Notes under the pieces: generated by a model
Databases searched by the model: none
Told to the model about the DNA's origin: nothing
The model's input: the letters and a program-made list of their open reading frames with translations, nothing else
NCBI RefSeq assembly: GCF_900142575.1
Contig: NZ_FRBI01000011.1
Location: forward strand, 196,912-240,013
Direction: 5' to 3'
DNA: 43,102 bases
From: Actinacidiphila paucisporea
GTDB lineage: Bacteria; Actinomycetota; Actinomycetes; Streptomycetales; Streptomycetaceae
Made by a program: the position numbers and the translations under genes
Shown here: positions 14,078-23,407 of the stretch, piece by piece
How the letters are laid out: every line of letters begins with the position of its first letter
Position numbering within the stretch: position 1 is the stretch's first letter

Positions 14078-16060
14078 GTGTCAGACCTCCGTGTGATCAT
14101 CAAACGCGATTCCGCCGAACCGGAAGAGCGGACGGTCACGACGGGCACGACCGCGGCCGAGCTGTTCCAGGGCGAGCGCTCGGTCGTCGCCGCCCGCGTC
14201 GGCGGCGAGCTGAAGGACCTGGCCTACGCGGTGGCGGACGGCGAGGAGGTCGAGCCGGTCGACATCACCAGCGAGGACGGGCTGAACATCCTGCGGCACT
14301 CCACCGCGCACGTCATGGCGCAGGCGGTGCAGGAGCTGTTCCCCGAGGCGAAGCTGGGCATCGGCCCGCCGGTCAAGGACGGCTTCTACTACGACTTCGA
14401 CGTCGACCGGCCCTTCCACCCCGACGACCTCAAGGCCGTCGAGAAGAAGATGCAGGAGATCCAGAAGCGCGGCCAGCGCTTCTCCCGCCGGGTCGTCACC
14501 GAGGAGCAGGCCCGCGAGGAACTGGCCGGCGAGCCGTACAAACTGGAGCTGATCGGTCTCAAGGGCGCGTCGGCCACCAGCGACGACGGCGCCGACGTCG
14601 AGGTGGGCGGCGGCGAGCTGACCATCTACGACAACCTGGACGCGAAGACCGGCGAGCTGTGCTGGAAGGACCTGTGCCGCGGCCCGCACCTGCCCACCAC
14701 CCGCAACATCCCGGCGTTCAAGCTGATGCGCAATGCCGCGGCCTACTGGCGCGGCAGCGAGAAGAACCCGATGCTCCAGCGGATCTACGGCACCGCGTGG
14801 CCCACCAAGGAAGAGCTCAAGGCGCACCTGGACTTCCTGGAGGAGGCCGCCAAGCGCGACCACCGCAAGCTGGGCACCGAGCTGGACCTGTTCTCCATCC
14901 CCGAGCAGATCGGCTCGGGCCTGGCCGTCTTCCACCCCAAGGGCGGCATCGTCCGCCGGGTCATGGAGGACTACTCGCGCCGCAGGCACGAGGAGGAGGG
15001 GTACGACTTCGTCTACACCCCGCACGCCACCAAGGGCACCCTCTTCGAGATCTCCGGCCACCTGGACTGGTACGCCGACGGCATGTACCCGCCCATGCAG
15101 CTCGACGAGGGCACGGACTACTACCTCAAGCCCATGAACTGCCCGATGCACAATTTGGTCTTCGACGCCCGCGGCCGCTCCTACCGCGAGCTGCCGCTGC
15201 GGCTCTTCGAGTTCGGCACCGTCTACCGCTACGAGAAGTCCGGCGTCGTGCACGGCCTGACCCGGGCGCGCGGCTTCACCCAGGACGACGCGCACATCTA
15301 CTGCACCAAGGAGCAGATGGCGGACGAGCTGGACTCGACGCTGACCTTCGTGCTCAACCTGCTGCGGGACTACGGCCTCACCGACTTCTACCTGGAGCTG
15401 TCCACCAAGGACCCGGAGAAGTACGTCGGCTCCGACGAGGCGTGGGAGGAGGCCACCGAGACGCTGCGCAAGGTCGCCGAGAAGCAGGGCCTCCCGCTGG
15501 TGCCCGACCCGGGCGGCGCCGCCTTCTACGGCCCGAAGATCTCCGTCCAGACCAAGGACGCGATCGGCCGCAGCTGGCAGATGTCGACGGTGCAGCTGGA
15601 CTTCAACCTGCCCGAGCGCTTCGACCTGCAGTACACGGCGCCCGACGGCTCGCGCCAGCGGCCCGTCATGATCCACCGGGCGCTGTTCGGCTCGATCGAG
15701 CGCTTCTTCGCGGTGCTGCTCGAGCACTACGCCGGCGCCTTCCCGGCGTGGCTGGCCCCGGTCCAGGCGGTCGGCATCCCGGTCGGCGACGCGCACGTGC
15801 CGTACCTCCAGGAGTTCGCCGGCGAGGCGAAGCGCAAGGGGCTGCGGGTCGAGGTGGACGCGTCCTCGGACCGCATGCAGAAGAAGATCCGCACGCACCA
15901 GAAGCTGAAGGTGCCTTTCATGATCATCGTCGGCGACGAGGACATGACCAACGGCACGGTCTCCTTCCGCTACCGCGACGGCTCGCAGGAGAACGGCGTC
16001 CCCCGTGACCAGGCGCTGGCCAAGCTGGTCGACGTGGTGGACAGGCGGGTCCAGGTCTGA
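14078..16060 (+). CDS. thrS: Threonyl-tRNA synthetase
   Basis: 660 aa, GTG start with AGGAG 8 nt upstream. Domains in order: TGS (1-62); editing domain with H74-x3-H78 (HSTAHV) and C200/H204 (DLCRGPHLP) for removing Ser-tRNA(Thr); class II catalytic core with motif 2 ([27 protein letters not shown], near 385-410), zinc ligand region MNCPMHN and motif 3 ([11 protein letters not shown]); and the C-terminal anticodon-binding domain. Full length. A TACGAT box at 14012-14017 could be its -10. I saw no T-box leader. A perfect hairpin follows at 16068. Confidence 0.98.
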   Translation: MSDLRVIIKRDSAEPEERTVTTGTTAAELFQGERSVVAARVGGELKDLAYAVADGEEVEPVDITSEDGLNILRHSTAHVMAQAVQELFPEAKLGIGPPVKDGFYYDFDVDRPFHPDDLKAVEKKMQEIQKRGQRFSRRVVTEEQAREELAGEPYKLELIGLKGASATSDDGADVEVGGGELTIYDNLDAKTGELCWKDLCRGPHLPTTRNIPAFKLMRNAAAYWRGSEKNPMLQRIYGTAWPTKEELKAHLDFLEEAAKRDHRKLGTELDLFSIPEQIGSGLAVFHPKGGIVRRVMEDYSRRRHEEEGYDFVYTPHATKGTLFEISGHLDWYADGMYPPMQLDEGTDYYLKPMNCPMHNLVFDARGRSYRELPLRLFEFGTVYRYEKSGVVHGLTRARGFTQDDAHIYCTKEQMADELDSTLTFVLNLLRDYGLTDFYLELSTKDPEKYVGSDEAWEEATETLRKVAEKQGLPLVPDPGGAAFYGPKISVQTKDAIGRSWQMSTVQLDFNLPERFDLQYTAPDGSRQRPVMIHRALFGSIERFFAVLLEHYAGAFPAWLAPVQAVGIPVGDAHVPYLQEFAGEAKRKGLRVEVDASSDRMQKKIRTHQKLKVPFMIIVGDEDMTNGTVSFRYRDGSQENGVPRDQALAKLVDVVDRRVQV

Positions 16061-16067
16061 CCGGACG

Positions 16068-16101
16068 GCTGCCCCCGGGCCCTCAGCGGCCCGGGGGCAG
16101 C
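16068..16101. terminator. Bidirectional hairpin between thrS and the K+ channel gene
   Basis: A perfect 14-bp stem (16068-16081 with 16088-16101) encloses loop CTCAGC. It serves thrS on the plus strand. On the minus strand it covers the last codons of the channel gene, whose stop lies in the loop. Confidence 0.8.
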
Positions 16102-16748
16102 TCGCCCTCGCGGGCGAAGGTCTGGTAGAGCCAGGAGGAGAAGGAGCCGGTCACCGCCCCCAGCAGGGCCAGGCCCATCAGCATCAGGCAGGCCGCGATC
16201 GCCCGGCCCGCCGGGGTGACCGGGACGACGTCGCCGTAGCCGACCGTGGTGAGCGTCTCGCAGGTCCACCACGTCGCGTCGCCGAAGGTGCGGATGGTCG
16301 CGCCGGGGGCGTGCCGCTCCTGCTGGTAGACCGCCAGCGCCCCGGAGAAGCCGAGCAGCACCGCCGCCATGCCCGCGTAGGCGATCACCCGGCCGTAGAG
16401 GCTCAGCAGCGGCTGTTCGTGGCGGCGCTGCATCACCTGGTAGATGTGCACCGCCCGCAGCGGGCGCAGCAGCGGCAACAGCAGCACGACGGTGTCCAGC
16501 AGGTGCCTGCTGACGTAGCGCGGGCCGAAGCGCCGGTTGCTGAGGCGTACCCGCACCGCGTAGTCCACGGCGAAGGTCGCCCAGGCGAAGCCGATCGTGG
16601 CCAGCAGCGCGGTGTGCGCGGCCGGCGGCAGGCCGGGGTCCAGGACGTGGGCCGCGTAGGCGCCGAGGAAGACCATCGACATGAGGAACAGCGGGAGCTC
16701 GGTGCGGTTCTCCCATCGGGCCAACCGGCCGCCGTCGTCGTCGTCCAT
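16083..16748 (-). CDS. Voltage-gated-like potassium channel
   Basis: 221 aa from ATG 16748. Hydrophobic helices precede an S4-like basic helix (LLPLLRPLRAVHIYQVMQRR), then a pore unit: a helix near residue 125, a pore helix and filter TLTTVGYGDVVPVTPAGR, and a last helix AIAACLMLMGLALLGAVTGSF. TVGYGD is the K+ selectivity filter. The helix count is about five to six, like compact Kv-type (KvAP-like) bacterial channels. No RCK domain is attached. Its 3' end converges on thrS, and its start is divergent from the HIT gene. Confidence 0.88.
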   Translation of the reverse strand: MDDDDGGRLARWENRTELPLFLMSMVFLGAYAAHVLDPGLPPAAHTALLATIGFAWATFAVDYAVRVRLSNRRFGPRYVSRHLLDTVVLLLPLLRPLRAVHIYQVMQRRHEQPLLSLYGRVIAYAGMAAVLLGFSGALAVYQQERHAPGATIRTFGDATWWTCETLTTVGYGDVVPVTPAGRAIAACLMLMGLALLGAVTGSFSSWLYQTFAREGELPPGR

Positions 16749-16826
16749 CCGGCCAGGATCTCGGTACGTGCACGGCGGTGGGCCCGGCGACACGCGCGCC
16801 ACCGGCGAAGTCCTATGCTGATCGGC

Positions 16827-17372
16827 ATGACGAGTGAGCCGCAGCAGGGGCAGGGAGCGGGGGTACCGGACGCGTTCCAGCGGCTGTGGACCCCCCACCG
16901 CATGGCGTACATCCAGGGTGAGAACAAGCCGACCGGACCCGGTGCGGGCGACGGGTGTCCCTTCTGTGCGATCCCGGCCGAGTCGGACGAGGACGGCCTG
17001 ATCATCAGCCGCGGCGAGCACGTCTACGCGGTGCTCAACCTGTACCCGTACAACAGCGGGCACCTGATGGTGGTCCCGTACCGCCATGTCGCGGACTACA
17101 CCGAGCTGGATCCGGCGGAGACCGTCGAGCTGGCCGGGCTGACCAAGCGCGCGATGACGGCGCTGCGGACCGCGTCGGGCGCGCAGGGCTTCAACATCGG
17201 GATGAACCAGGGCGACGTGGCGGGCGCGGGTATCGCCGCCCACCTGCACCAGCACGTGGTGCCGCGCTGGGGCGGCGACGTCAACTTCATGCCGGTGGTG
17301 GGCCACACCAAGGTGCTGCCGCAACTCCTGGCCGACACGCGGAAGATGCTCGCGGACGCCTGGCCGAGCTGA
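16827..17372 (+). CDS. HIT-domain nucleotide hydrolase/transferase
   Basis: 181 aa from ATG 16827. A Cys pair GCPFCAI opens the domain. The sequence YAVLNLYPYNSGHLMVVPYRH is typical of HIT proteins, and the catalytic triad HLHQHVVPRW (H-x-H-x-H) is intact. It resembles mycobacterial and streptomycete HIT proteins next to the phospholipid genes, some annotated as AP4A phosphorylases. The nucleotide substrate is not certain. TATGCT (16814-16819) ends 7 nt before the ATG and no ribosome site is seen, so a leaderless mRNA is likely. An ATG at 16815 would add four residues. Confidence 0.9.
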   Translation: MTSEPQQGQGAGVPDAFQRLWTPHRMAYIQGENKPTGPGAGDGCPFCAIPAESDEDGLIISRGEHVYAVLNLYPYNSGHLMVVPYRHVADYTELDPAETVELAGLTKRAMTALRTASGAQGFNIGMNQGDVAGAGIAAHLHQHVVPRWGGDVNFMPVVGHTKVLPQLLADTRKMLADAWPS

Positions 17373-17393
17373 CCGGGCCCGGCCGGCGCCGCG

Positions 17394-19076
17394 CTACGCG
17401 TCGTAGGCGTCGGCCTTCCTGGGCTCGACGCCCTGGACGAGGCCGCTGAGCACCATCGAGCGGTTGGTGAAGTGCGAGGTGTCCACGCCGTTCTCCGCCA
17501 TCACCTGGATGGCGGCGGCGTGCACCGCGCGCAGCACCGGGGTCGCCGCGCGCAGCGCGTCGTCGGCCATGAAGCGGTGCTTCCACGGCTTGTCGACCCA
17601 GGTGTGCCGCAGCCCGAAGGGCTCGGGCAGCGTCAGGGTGCCGCCGAAGTAGTCAAGGACCGGCGGGAACCAGGTCAGCGGCGCCCGGGCGGCGAGCCTG
17701 GCGACCTCGCCCGAGTCGATCAGCGGCAGCTGCACGGTCCTGGTCTCCCAGAACTTGACCGGCTTGCTGACCGTCTTCTCCCTGGCCGGCGGGCCGTCGT
17801 TGAACAGCGAGCTGACCGGGCCGAGCGCGTGCGCGGTGACGTCGACCCGCAGGGTGTGGGCGAGCACCGTCACCGTGACCATCAAGGTGATGACGAGGTT
17901 GCCCTCCCAGAGGGTGAACTGGATGCCCAGGTAGTGGCGGTTGCCCTTGCCGAACTGCTGGGTGTTGCAGATCCGCTGGATCTCGAAGTCCTTGACGGAG
18001 AAGGAGTCGACCTCGGGCCCGGTGGGGCGGACGATCTTCGTGGCACCCTCCCCTATCGGGGCCACCACCCAGTGCCGTATCGACGGCTTGGTGAAGCCGC
18101 CGGTGTGCAGCGGGCCGCGCTCCAGCATGCGCAGCTTGTCGTGGATCGCGCGGATCACGTCCCAGCTGCGGAAGGGGTTGATGTCGGTGACGCCTTCCGC
18201 GGGAATCAGCTCTTCGGCCATGTGCCAGCTGCCCCAGCGGCTGCCCATGCCCAGTATTCCCTTGGGACCCGCGTAGAAGACGACGTTGCTGCTCTGCTCG
18301 GCCGACAGCTTCGCCAGCGACTGCCGCAGCGTCTCGGCGCGCAGCTGGTTGGGGTTGCGGGGGACCGCCTCGGGGATCTTCGCGCCGACCGCGGTGCCGG
18401 CCAGCAGGCCGCTCCAGCGGTCGCGCAGGTCCCGCGCGGTGCGCTCGCAGATCCGCTTGGCCCAATACCAGCCGATGATGGGGGCGATCATCATCACCCG
18501 GAAGTACTGGTGCCAGAAGCCGGAGAAGGGCGGCTTGATCGCGAACAGCGCGGCCAGCCCGATCGTGACGGCGAGGACCGCGCCGCCCAGCGTCCCGTAG
18601 CGGTTGCCGCCCGCCTTGAGGCCGGCCAGCGACCTGCGCAGCTGGAAGGCGCCGAGCCAGATCAGCAGACCGGGCAGGAAGAGCACCCCGAAGACACCCA
18701 TGACGAGGGTCAGCCGGGAGTCGCGCTCCTGCCGGATGCGGTTGGCGGCCAGGCAGTGCTCGACGACGGTCTGCGGTTCGACGCCGAAGGACTGCACCAG
18801 CTCCTTGCGGCCGCCGCCGAGCATGCGGACCTGTACGGCGCGGGCGAAGGCCTCGCCGAGGTTCGGCTCGAACAGCGACAGCCTGGGGGGCTTGACCGAC
18901 GCGGCGTCGTTGATGGCGAGCAGCGCCTTGACCGGCGTGTCGCGGTAGGCCGCGGAGGCCAGCGCCTGGGTGGCGCCCGTCTCCCCGTCGGTGCCCGTGA
19001 GCGGGATCTGCGCCCCCGGGCTGAAATCGAACCCGTCCGTCACCGAAGCCCCCAGTTCCGCCGATACGCCCGCCAC
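17394..19076 (-). CDS. Large uncharacterised membrane protein (about four TM)
   Basis: 560 aa from GTG 19076 (GGAG 7 nt upstream); a GTG at 19043 would also fit. TM segments lie near 122-144, 161-180, 191-207 and 391-409. Between TM3 and TM4 is a long soluble region (about 210-390) with VVFYAGPKGILGMGSRWGSWHMAEEL and HWVVAPIGEGATKIVRPTGPEVDSF. A C-terminal soluble part of about 150 residues follows TM4. I recognise no named domain or catalytic motif. It lies downstream of the EF-G-like gene on the same strand, separated by a hairpin at 19153, and converges on the HIT gene. Confidence 0.75.
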   Translation of the reverse strand: MAGVSAELGASVTDGFDFSPGAQIPLTGTDGETGATQALASAAYRDTPVKALLAINDAASVKPPRLSLFEPNLGEAFARAVQVRMLGGGRKELVQSFGVEPQTVVEHCLAANRIRQERDSRLTLVMGVFGVLFLPGLLIWLGAFQLRRSLAGLKAGGNRYGTLGGAVLAVTIGLAALFAIKPPFSGFWHQYFRVMMIAPIIGWYWAKRICERTARDLRDRWSGLLAGTAVGAKIPEAVPRNPNQLRAETLRQSLAKLSAEQSSNVVFYAGPKGILGMGSRWGSWHMAEELIPAEGVTDINPFRSWDVIRAIHDKLRMLERGPLHTGGFTKPSIRHWVVAPIGEGATKIVRPTGPEVDSFSVKDFEIQRICNTQQFGKGNRHYLGIQFTLWEGNLVITLMVTVTVLAHTLRVDVTAHALGPVSSLFNDGPPAREKTVSKPVKFWETRTVQLPLIDSGEVARLAARAPLTWFPPVLDYFGGTLTLPEPFGLRHTWVDKPWKHRFMADDALRAATPVLRAVHAAAIQVMAENGVDTSHFTNRSMVLSGLVQGVEPRKADAYDA

Positions 19077-19152
19077 CTCGCGGCTCCGACCGGCCCATTC
19101 CCCGCCGGGGCGGGCATCACACGTTCGGAGCAGTCACCAGATTAGCGGCGCG

Positions 19153-19179
19153 GCGGCCCGCGGGGGGCCCGCGAGCCGC
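19153..19179 (-). terminator. Hairpin after the EF-G-like gene
   Basis: GCGGC, one mismatch and CGCGGG pair with CCCGCG and GCCGC around a GGG loop, about 65 nt past the stop at 19246. It would separate EF-G2 from the membrane gene downstream. Confidence 0.55.
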
Positions 19180-19245
19180 AGACGGTCCGTCACCGCACGT
19201 GTCACGACGGTGATCCGGGGCCCGGACCGCACACCCGGCGCCCGG

Positions 19246-21462
19246 CTACCCGGCCCGCTCCGCCTCCTCCTGCTGCCGCATCCGCGTCGCCAGCGCCGCC
19301 GGCATCGGCTCGTGCCTGGCGTAGCGCCGGCTGAACCTGCCGGTGCCGTGCGACAGCGACCGCAGGTCGACCGCGTAGCGCCCGATCTCGATCTCGGGGA
19401 CGTCCGCGCGCACCAGGGTGCGTCCCGGCCCGGCGGGTTCGGTGCCGAGCACCTTCCCGCGCCGCCCCGACAGGTCGCTCATCACCGGGCCGACGTAGGC
19501 GTCGGGCACCATCACCCCCACCTCGGCGACCGGCTCCAGCAGGTGGATGCGGCAGGCGGCGGCGGCCTCGCGCAGCGCGAGCGCGCCCGCGGTCTGGAAG
19601 GCCGCGTCGGAGGAGTCGACCGAGTGCGCCTTGCCGTCGGACAGCGTCACCCTGATGTCGACCACGGGGAAGCCCAGCACCACCCCGCGGGCGGCCTGGG
19701 CGCGTACGCCCTTCTCCACCGACGGGATGAACTGCCGGGGCACCGCCCCGCCGACGACCTTGTCCACGAACTCGACGCCCGAGCCGACCGGCAGCGGCTC
19801 CACCTCGATGTCGCAGATCGCGAACTGCCCGTGCCCGCCGGACTGCTTGACGTGCCGGCCGCGCGCGGTGGCCGCCTCGCCGAAGGTCTCGCGCAGCGAC
19901 ACCTTGTAGGGCACCGCGTCGACCTGCACGCCGTAGCGGCTGCGCAACCGCTCCAGGGCCACATCGGCGTGCGCCTCGCCCAGGCACCACAGGACGACCT
20001 GCCGGGTCGCCTGGTTCTGTTCGAGCCGCATCGTCGGATCCTCGGCGACCAGCCGGGCCAGGCCCTGGGACAGCTTGTCCTCGTCGGCCTTGCTGTGCGC
20101 CTCGATGGCGATGGGCAGCAGCGGGTCCGGCATCCGCCAGGGCTCCATCAGCAGCGGCCGGTCCTTGCCCGACAGGGTGTCGCCGGTCTCGGCGCGGACC
20201 AGTTTCGCCACGCACACCAGGTCGCCGGCCACCGCCGACGGCACCGGGCGCTGGTGCTTGCCGAACGGCGAGGTCAGCGCGCCGACCCGCTCGTCGACGT
20301 CGTGGTCCTCGTGCCCGCGGTCCTCCATGCCGTGCCCCGAGACGTGCACCGTCTCGTCGGGGCGCAGGGTGCCGGAGAAGACCCGCACCAGGCTGATCCG
20401 CCCCACGTACGGGTCGGACGAGGTCTTCACGACCTCGGCGGCCAGCGGTCCGCCGGGGTCGCAGGACAGCGTCGTGCGCTCGCCGTCCAGCGTGGTCACC
20501 GGCGGCACCGGGCGCTCCAGGGGGGTGGGGAAGCCTCCGGTGACCAGTTCGAGCAGCTCCACCGTGCCGATGCCCTGCCGGGCGCCGTCGGCGGCGGGGG
20601 CGGCGGCCACCACCGGGTGGAAGGTGCCGCGGGCGACCGCCCGCTCCAGGTCGGCGACCAGCGTGTCGACGTCGATGTCGCCGCCGCCGAGGTAGCGGTC
20701 CATCAGCGTCTCGTCCTCGCTCTCGGCGATGATCCCCTCGATGAGCCGGTTGCGCGCCTCGGTGAGCCGCGGCAGCAGCTCGGGGTCCGGGTCGCGCTCG
20801 ACGCGCTCGCCCGAGGAGTAGTCGTGCACCCGCTGCGACAGCAGCCCGGTCAGGCCCGTGACCGGGGCGTGCCCGTCGGGTCCCTCGGGGCCGTGCACCG
20901 GCAGGTACAGCGGCAGCACCGCGTCGGGGTCGTCGCCGCCCAGCTCGCGGGCGAACTGCGCGGCGGTCTCCTCGATGCCGGCCCGCGCCGACTCCAGGTG
21001 CGTGACGACCACCGCCCGCGGCATGCCGACCGCGGCGCACTCGTCCCACACCATGCGGGTCGGGCCGCCGATGCCCTCGCCGTCCTGCGCGGCCGAGACC
21101 ACGAAAAGGGCCGCGTCCGCCGCGCGCAGACCGGCCCGCAGCTCCCCGACGAAATCGGCGTATCCCGGGGTGTCCAGCACATTGATCTTGATGCCGTCCC
21201 ACTCGACCGGCACCAGCGACAACTGGACCGAGCGCTGCTGGCGCTGTTCGATCTCGTCGTGGTCGGACAGCGAGCCGCCGTCCTCGACCCGGCCTGCCCG
21301 GTTCACCGCGCCGGTGGTCAGCGCGAGCGCCTCCACCAGGGTCGTCTTGCCTGCTCCGCTGTGGCCGACCAGCACCACATTGCGTACCTTCTCGGGGCGG
21401 CCGGCCGCCGGTGCCCTTCCGGCGGCCCCTGGTTGTCCGTCTCTCCTGTCGGCTGCACCCAC
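19246..21462 (-). CDS. Elongation factor G-like GTPase (EF-G2 / FusA2 type)
   Basis: 738 aa from GTG 21462 (GGGAGG 9 nt upstream). The EF-G domain order is clear: G domain with P-loop GHSGAGKTT (33-41) and G3 DTPGY (97-101), domain II, then domains III-V. Two departures from true EF-G: the usual RGITI switch segment is replaced by QQRSVQLSL, and the G4 motif NKxD is THLE (154-157). This fits the actinobacterial EF-G2 paralogue; the mycobacterial one is reported to bind GTP without ribosome-stimulated hydrolysis. It probably does not replace FusA in translocation. It is divergent from the phospholipid operon. Confidence 0.9.
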   Translation of the reverse strand: MGAADRRDGQPGAAGRAPAAGRPEKVRNVVLVGHSGAGKTTLVEALALTTGAVNRAGRVEDGGSLSDHDEIEQRQQRSVQLSLVPVEWDGIKINVLDTPGYADFVGELRAGLRAADAALFVVSAAQDGEGIGGPTRMVWDECAAVGMPRAVVVTHLESARAGIEETAAQFARELGGDDPDAVLPLYLPVHGPEGPDGHAPVTGLTGLLSQRVHDYSSGERVERDPDPELLPRLTEARNRLIEGIIAESEDETLMDRYLGGGDIDVDTLVADLERAVARGTFHPVVAAAPAADGARQGIGTVELLELVTGGFPTPLERPVPPVTTLDGERTTLSCDPGGPLAAEVVKTSSDPYVGRISLVRVFSGTLRPDETVHVSGHGMEDRGHEDHDVDERVGALTSPFGKHQRPVPSAVAGDLVCVAKLVRAETGDTLSGKDRPLLMEPWRMPDPLLPIAIEAHSKADEDKLSQGLARLVAEDPTMRLEQNQATRQVVLWCLGEAHADVALERLRSRYGVQVDAVPYKVSLRETFGEAATARGRHVKQSGGHGQFAICDIEVEPLPVGSGVEFVDKVVGGAVPRQFIPSVEKGVRAQAARGVVLGFPVVDIRVTLSDGKAHSVDSSDAAFQTAGALALREAAAACRIHLLEPVAEVGVMVPDAYVGPVMSDLSGRRGKVLGTEPAGPGRTLVRADVPEIEIGRYAVDLRSLSHGTGRFSRRYARHEPMPAALATRMRQQEEAERAG

Positions 21463-21773
21463 GTGCACTCGCCTCCCGGGTCCTGCCCGCATGGGGTCCG
21501 CGCCCTCGTCGGGGGGCGCGCGCCAGGGACGCCACGGGAGACCGCGTACAGGCGGCGGCCTCGACGACGCCCGCGGTCTTTCGACCTTCCCACGCCGGTC
21601 AGGCCACGTCCATATGTCGAACGGGCGCCGGCCGGTTCGGGCTGCTGTTCGGGCGGTGGCGGCGGCCCAGGCGGTGCCTCGCGCGTCGCCCTCCCCGGGG
21701 CTGGCTACGATGGGCCATCCGGTGGCGGCCCTGGGGCCGCCGCGACCACATCCTCCGACCCGTCGGGAAGGCC
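21463..21773. other. 311-bp divergent intergenic region between EF-G2 and PIP synthase
   Basis: No convincing gene. It should hold promoters for both flanking genes. TACGAT at 21706-21711 is a possible -10 for the plus-strand operon, without a clear -35. A 7-bp inverted repeat GACCGCG/CGCGGTC (21540-21546, 21572-21578) is the only other structure I noted. Open frames here are Arg/Pro-rich and not protein-like. Confidence 0.5.
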
Positions 21774-22436
21774 ATGCTGAACAAGTACGCGCGTGCGTTC
21801 TTCACGCGTGTTCTCACGCCGTTCGCCGCATTTCTCCTGCGCAAGGGGGTCAGCCCCGACACGGTGACCCTGATCGGCACCGCGGGAGTGATGGCAGGTG
21901 CGCTGGTCTTCTACCCCAGGGGCGAGTTCTTCTGGGGCACCGTCGTCATCACCCTGTTCGTCTTCTCCGACCTCGTCGACGGCAACATGGCCCGGCAGGC
22001 GGGCGTCTCCAGCCGCTGGGGCGCCTTCCTGGACTCAACCCTCGACCGGGTCGCCGACGCGGGGGTCTTCGGCGGCCTGGCCATGTGGTACGCGGGCAAA
22101 GGCGACAACCTCGCGCTGTGCGCGGTCGCCATCTTCTGCCTGGCCAGCGGCCAGGTCGTGTCGTACACCAAGGCGCGCGGCGAGGCGATCGGCCTGCCGG
22201 TCAACGTCAACGGCCTGGTCGAAAGGGCCGAGCGGCTGGTGGTCACCCTGGTCCTGTGCGGCCTCTCCGGCCTGAACAAGTTCGGGGTGCCCGGTATCCA
22301 GTACCTGCTGCCGATCGCGCTGTGGGCGGTCGCCGCGGGCAGCCTGGTCACGCTGATCCAGCGGGTGGTGACCGTACGCCGGGAGTCCGCGGAGGCGGAC
22401 GCGGCGGCGCTGGCCGAGCACGGGAGCGGCGCGTGA
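21774..22436 (+). CDS. pgsA: Phosphatidylinositol phosphate synthase (CDP-alcohol phosphatidyltransferase)
   Basis: 220 aa, ATG start with GGGAAG upstream. The CDP-alcohol phosphotransferase signature D-x2-D-G-x2-A-R-x8-G-x3-D-x3-D is complete (DLVDGNMARQAGVSSRWG then AFLDSTLD, near residues 65-95). About six TM helices follow. As first gene of a run with an acyltransferase and a PimA-like mannosyltransferase, it should make phosphatidylinositol phosphate from CDP-diacylglycerol and inositol phosphate, the actinobacterial route, rather than phosphatidylglycerol phosphate. The next gene starts in its stop codon (GTGA). The symbol pgsA follows actinobacterial usage for this enzyme. Confidence 0.9.
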   Translation: MLNKYARAFFTRVLTPFAAFLLRKGVSPDTVTLIGTAGVMAGALVFYPRGEFFWGTVVITLFVFSDLVDGNMARQAGVSSRWGAFLDSTLDRVADAGVFGGLAMWYAGKGDNLALCAVAIFCLASGQVVSYTKARGEAIGLPVNVNGLVERAERLVVTLVLCGLSGLNKFGVPGIQYLLPIALWAVAAGSLVTLIQRVVTVRRESAEADAAALAEHGSGA

Positions 22437-23407
22437 GGGACGGGGGCGCCTCCCGCGCCGCCGCTCTCAGGGGAAGCCTGGTCGACGGCCTGTACGGGGC
22501 GGGCTGGGGCGCGGTCAAGACGCTGCCGGAGCCGGTCGCCAGGGCACTCGGCCGCACCGTCGCCGACGCGGCCTGGCGGCAGCGCGGCAAGGGGGTGCTG
22601 CGGCTGGAGTCCAACCTGGCGAGGGTGGTGCCCGACGCCGACCCGGCGCGACTGCGCGAGCTGTCCAGGGCCGGCATGCGCTCCTACCTGCGGTATTGGA
22701 TGGAGTCCTTCCGGCTGCCCGCGTGGAGCAAGGACCGGGTGCGCGGCGGCTTCGACCCCGCGGACGTGCATTACCTGACCGGCGGCCTCGCCGCGGGCAG
22801 CGGGGTCATCCTGGCGCTGCCGCACATGGCCAACTGGGACCTCGCGGGTGCCTGGGTCACCACCAAGCTGGAGACCCCCTTCGCCACCGTCGCCGAGCGC
22901 CTCAAGCCCGAGACGCTCTACGACCGCTTCGTCGCCTACCGCGAGGGCCTGGGCATGGAGGTGCTGCCGCACGACGGCGGCAGCGCGTTCGGCACGCTGG
23001 CCCGGCGGCTGCGCGACGGCGGCCTGGTCTGCCTGGTCGCCGACCGCGACCTGTCCGCCTCCGGCGTCGAGGTCGACTTCTTCGGCGAGAAGACCCGCAT
23101 GCCGGCCGGACCCGCGCTGCTCGCCCAGCAGACCGGGGCGCTGCTGCTGCCGGTCACGCTGTGGTACGACGACTCGCCCGTGATGCAGGGCAGGGTGCAC
23201 CCGCCGATCGCCGTGCCCGACAGCGGTGACCGGTCGCACCGCACCGCCGTGATGACGCAGGCGCTCGCCGACGCGTACGCCTCCGGCATCGCCGAGCACC
23301 CGGAGGACTGGCACATGCTGCAACGGCTCTGGCTGGCCGACCTGGACGCGCGCCCGGACGGGGCTCCCGCGCCGGCCGCCGGCGCCGGCGGAACGGGGAA
23401 GGCGTGA
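22433..23407 (+). CDS. Phosphatidylinositol mannoside acyltransferase (PatA-like)
   Basis: 324 aa from GTG 22433 (4-nt overlap with the upstream stop; GGGAG upstream). It belongs to the LpxL/HtrB acyltransferase family. The catalytic H-x4-D is in LPHMANWD (near residue 130), followed by the VADRDLSASGVEVDFFG region and the MPAGPALLAQQTGALLLPV segment typical of these enzymes. Between PIP synthase and the mannosyltransferase, it is expected to acylate the mannose of PIM at the inner membrane face. The next gene starts inside its stop codon. Confidence 0.9.
   Translation: MRDGGASRAAALRGSLVDGLYGAGWGAVKTLPEPVARALGRTVADAAWRQRGKGVLRLESNLARVVPDADPARLRELSRAGMRSYLRYWMESFRLPAWSKDRVRGGFDPADVHYLTGGLAAGSGVILALPHMANWDLAGAWVTTKLETPFATVAERLKPETLYDRFVAYREGLGMEVLPHDGGSAFGTLARRLRDGGLVCLVADRDLSASGVEVDFFGEKTRMPAGPALLAQQTGALLLPVTLWYDDSPVMQGRVHPPIAVPDSGDRSHRTAVMTQALADAYASGIAEHPEDWHMLQRLWLADLDARPDGAPAPAAGAGGTGKA

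Noticed and set aside
14081..15898. 605-codon minus-strand frame opposite thrS
   Set aside because: Composition is that of a codon shadow; thrS on the other strand is unambiguous.
17472..19145. 557-codon plus-strand frame opposite the large membrane protein
   Set aside because: Low-complexity Arg/Gly/Gln/Asp-rich product. The minus-strand frame has TM segments and normal amino acid use.
18970..21780. 936-codon plus-strand frame opposite EF-G2
   Set aside because: Shadow of the EF-G2 reading frame, no domain content.
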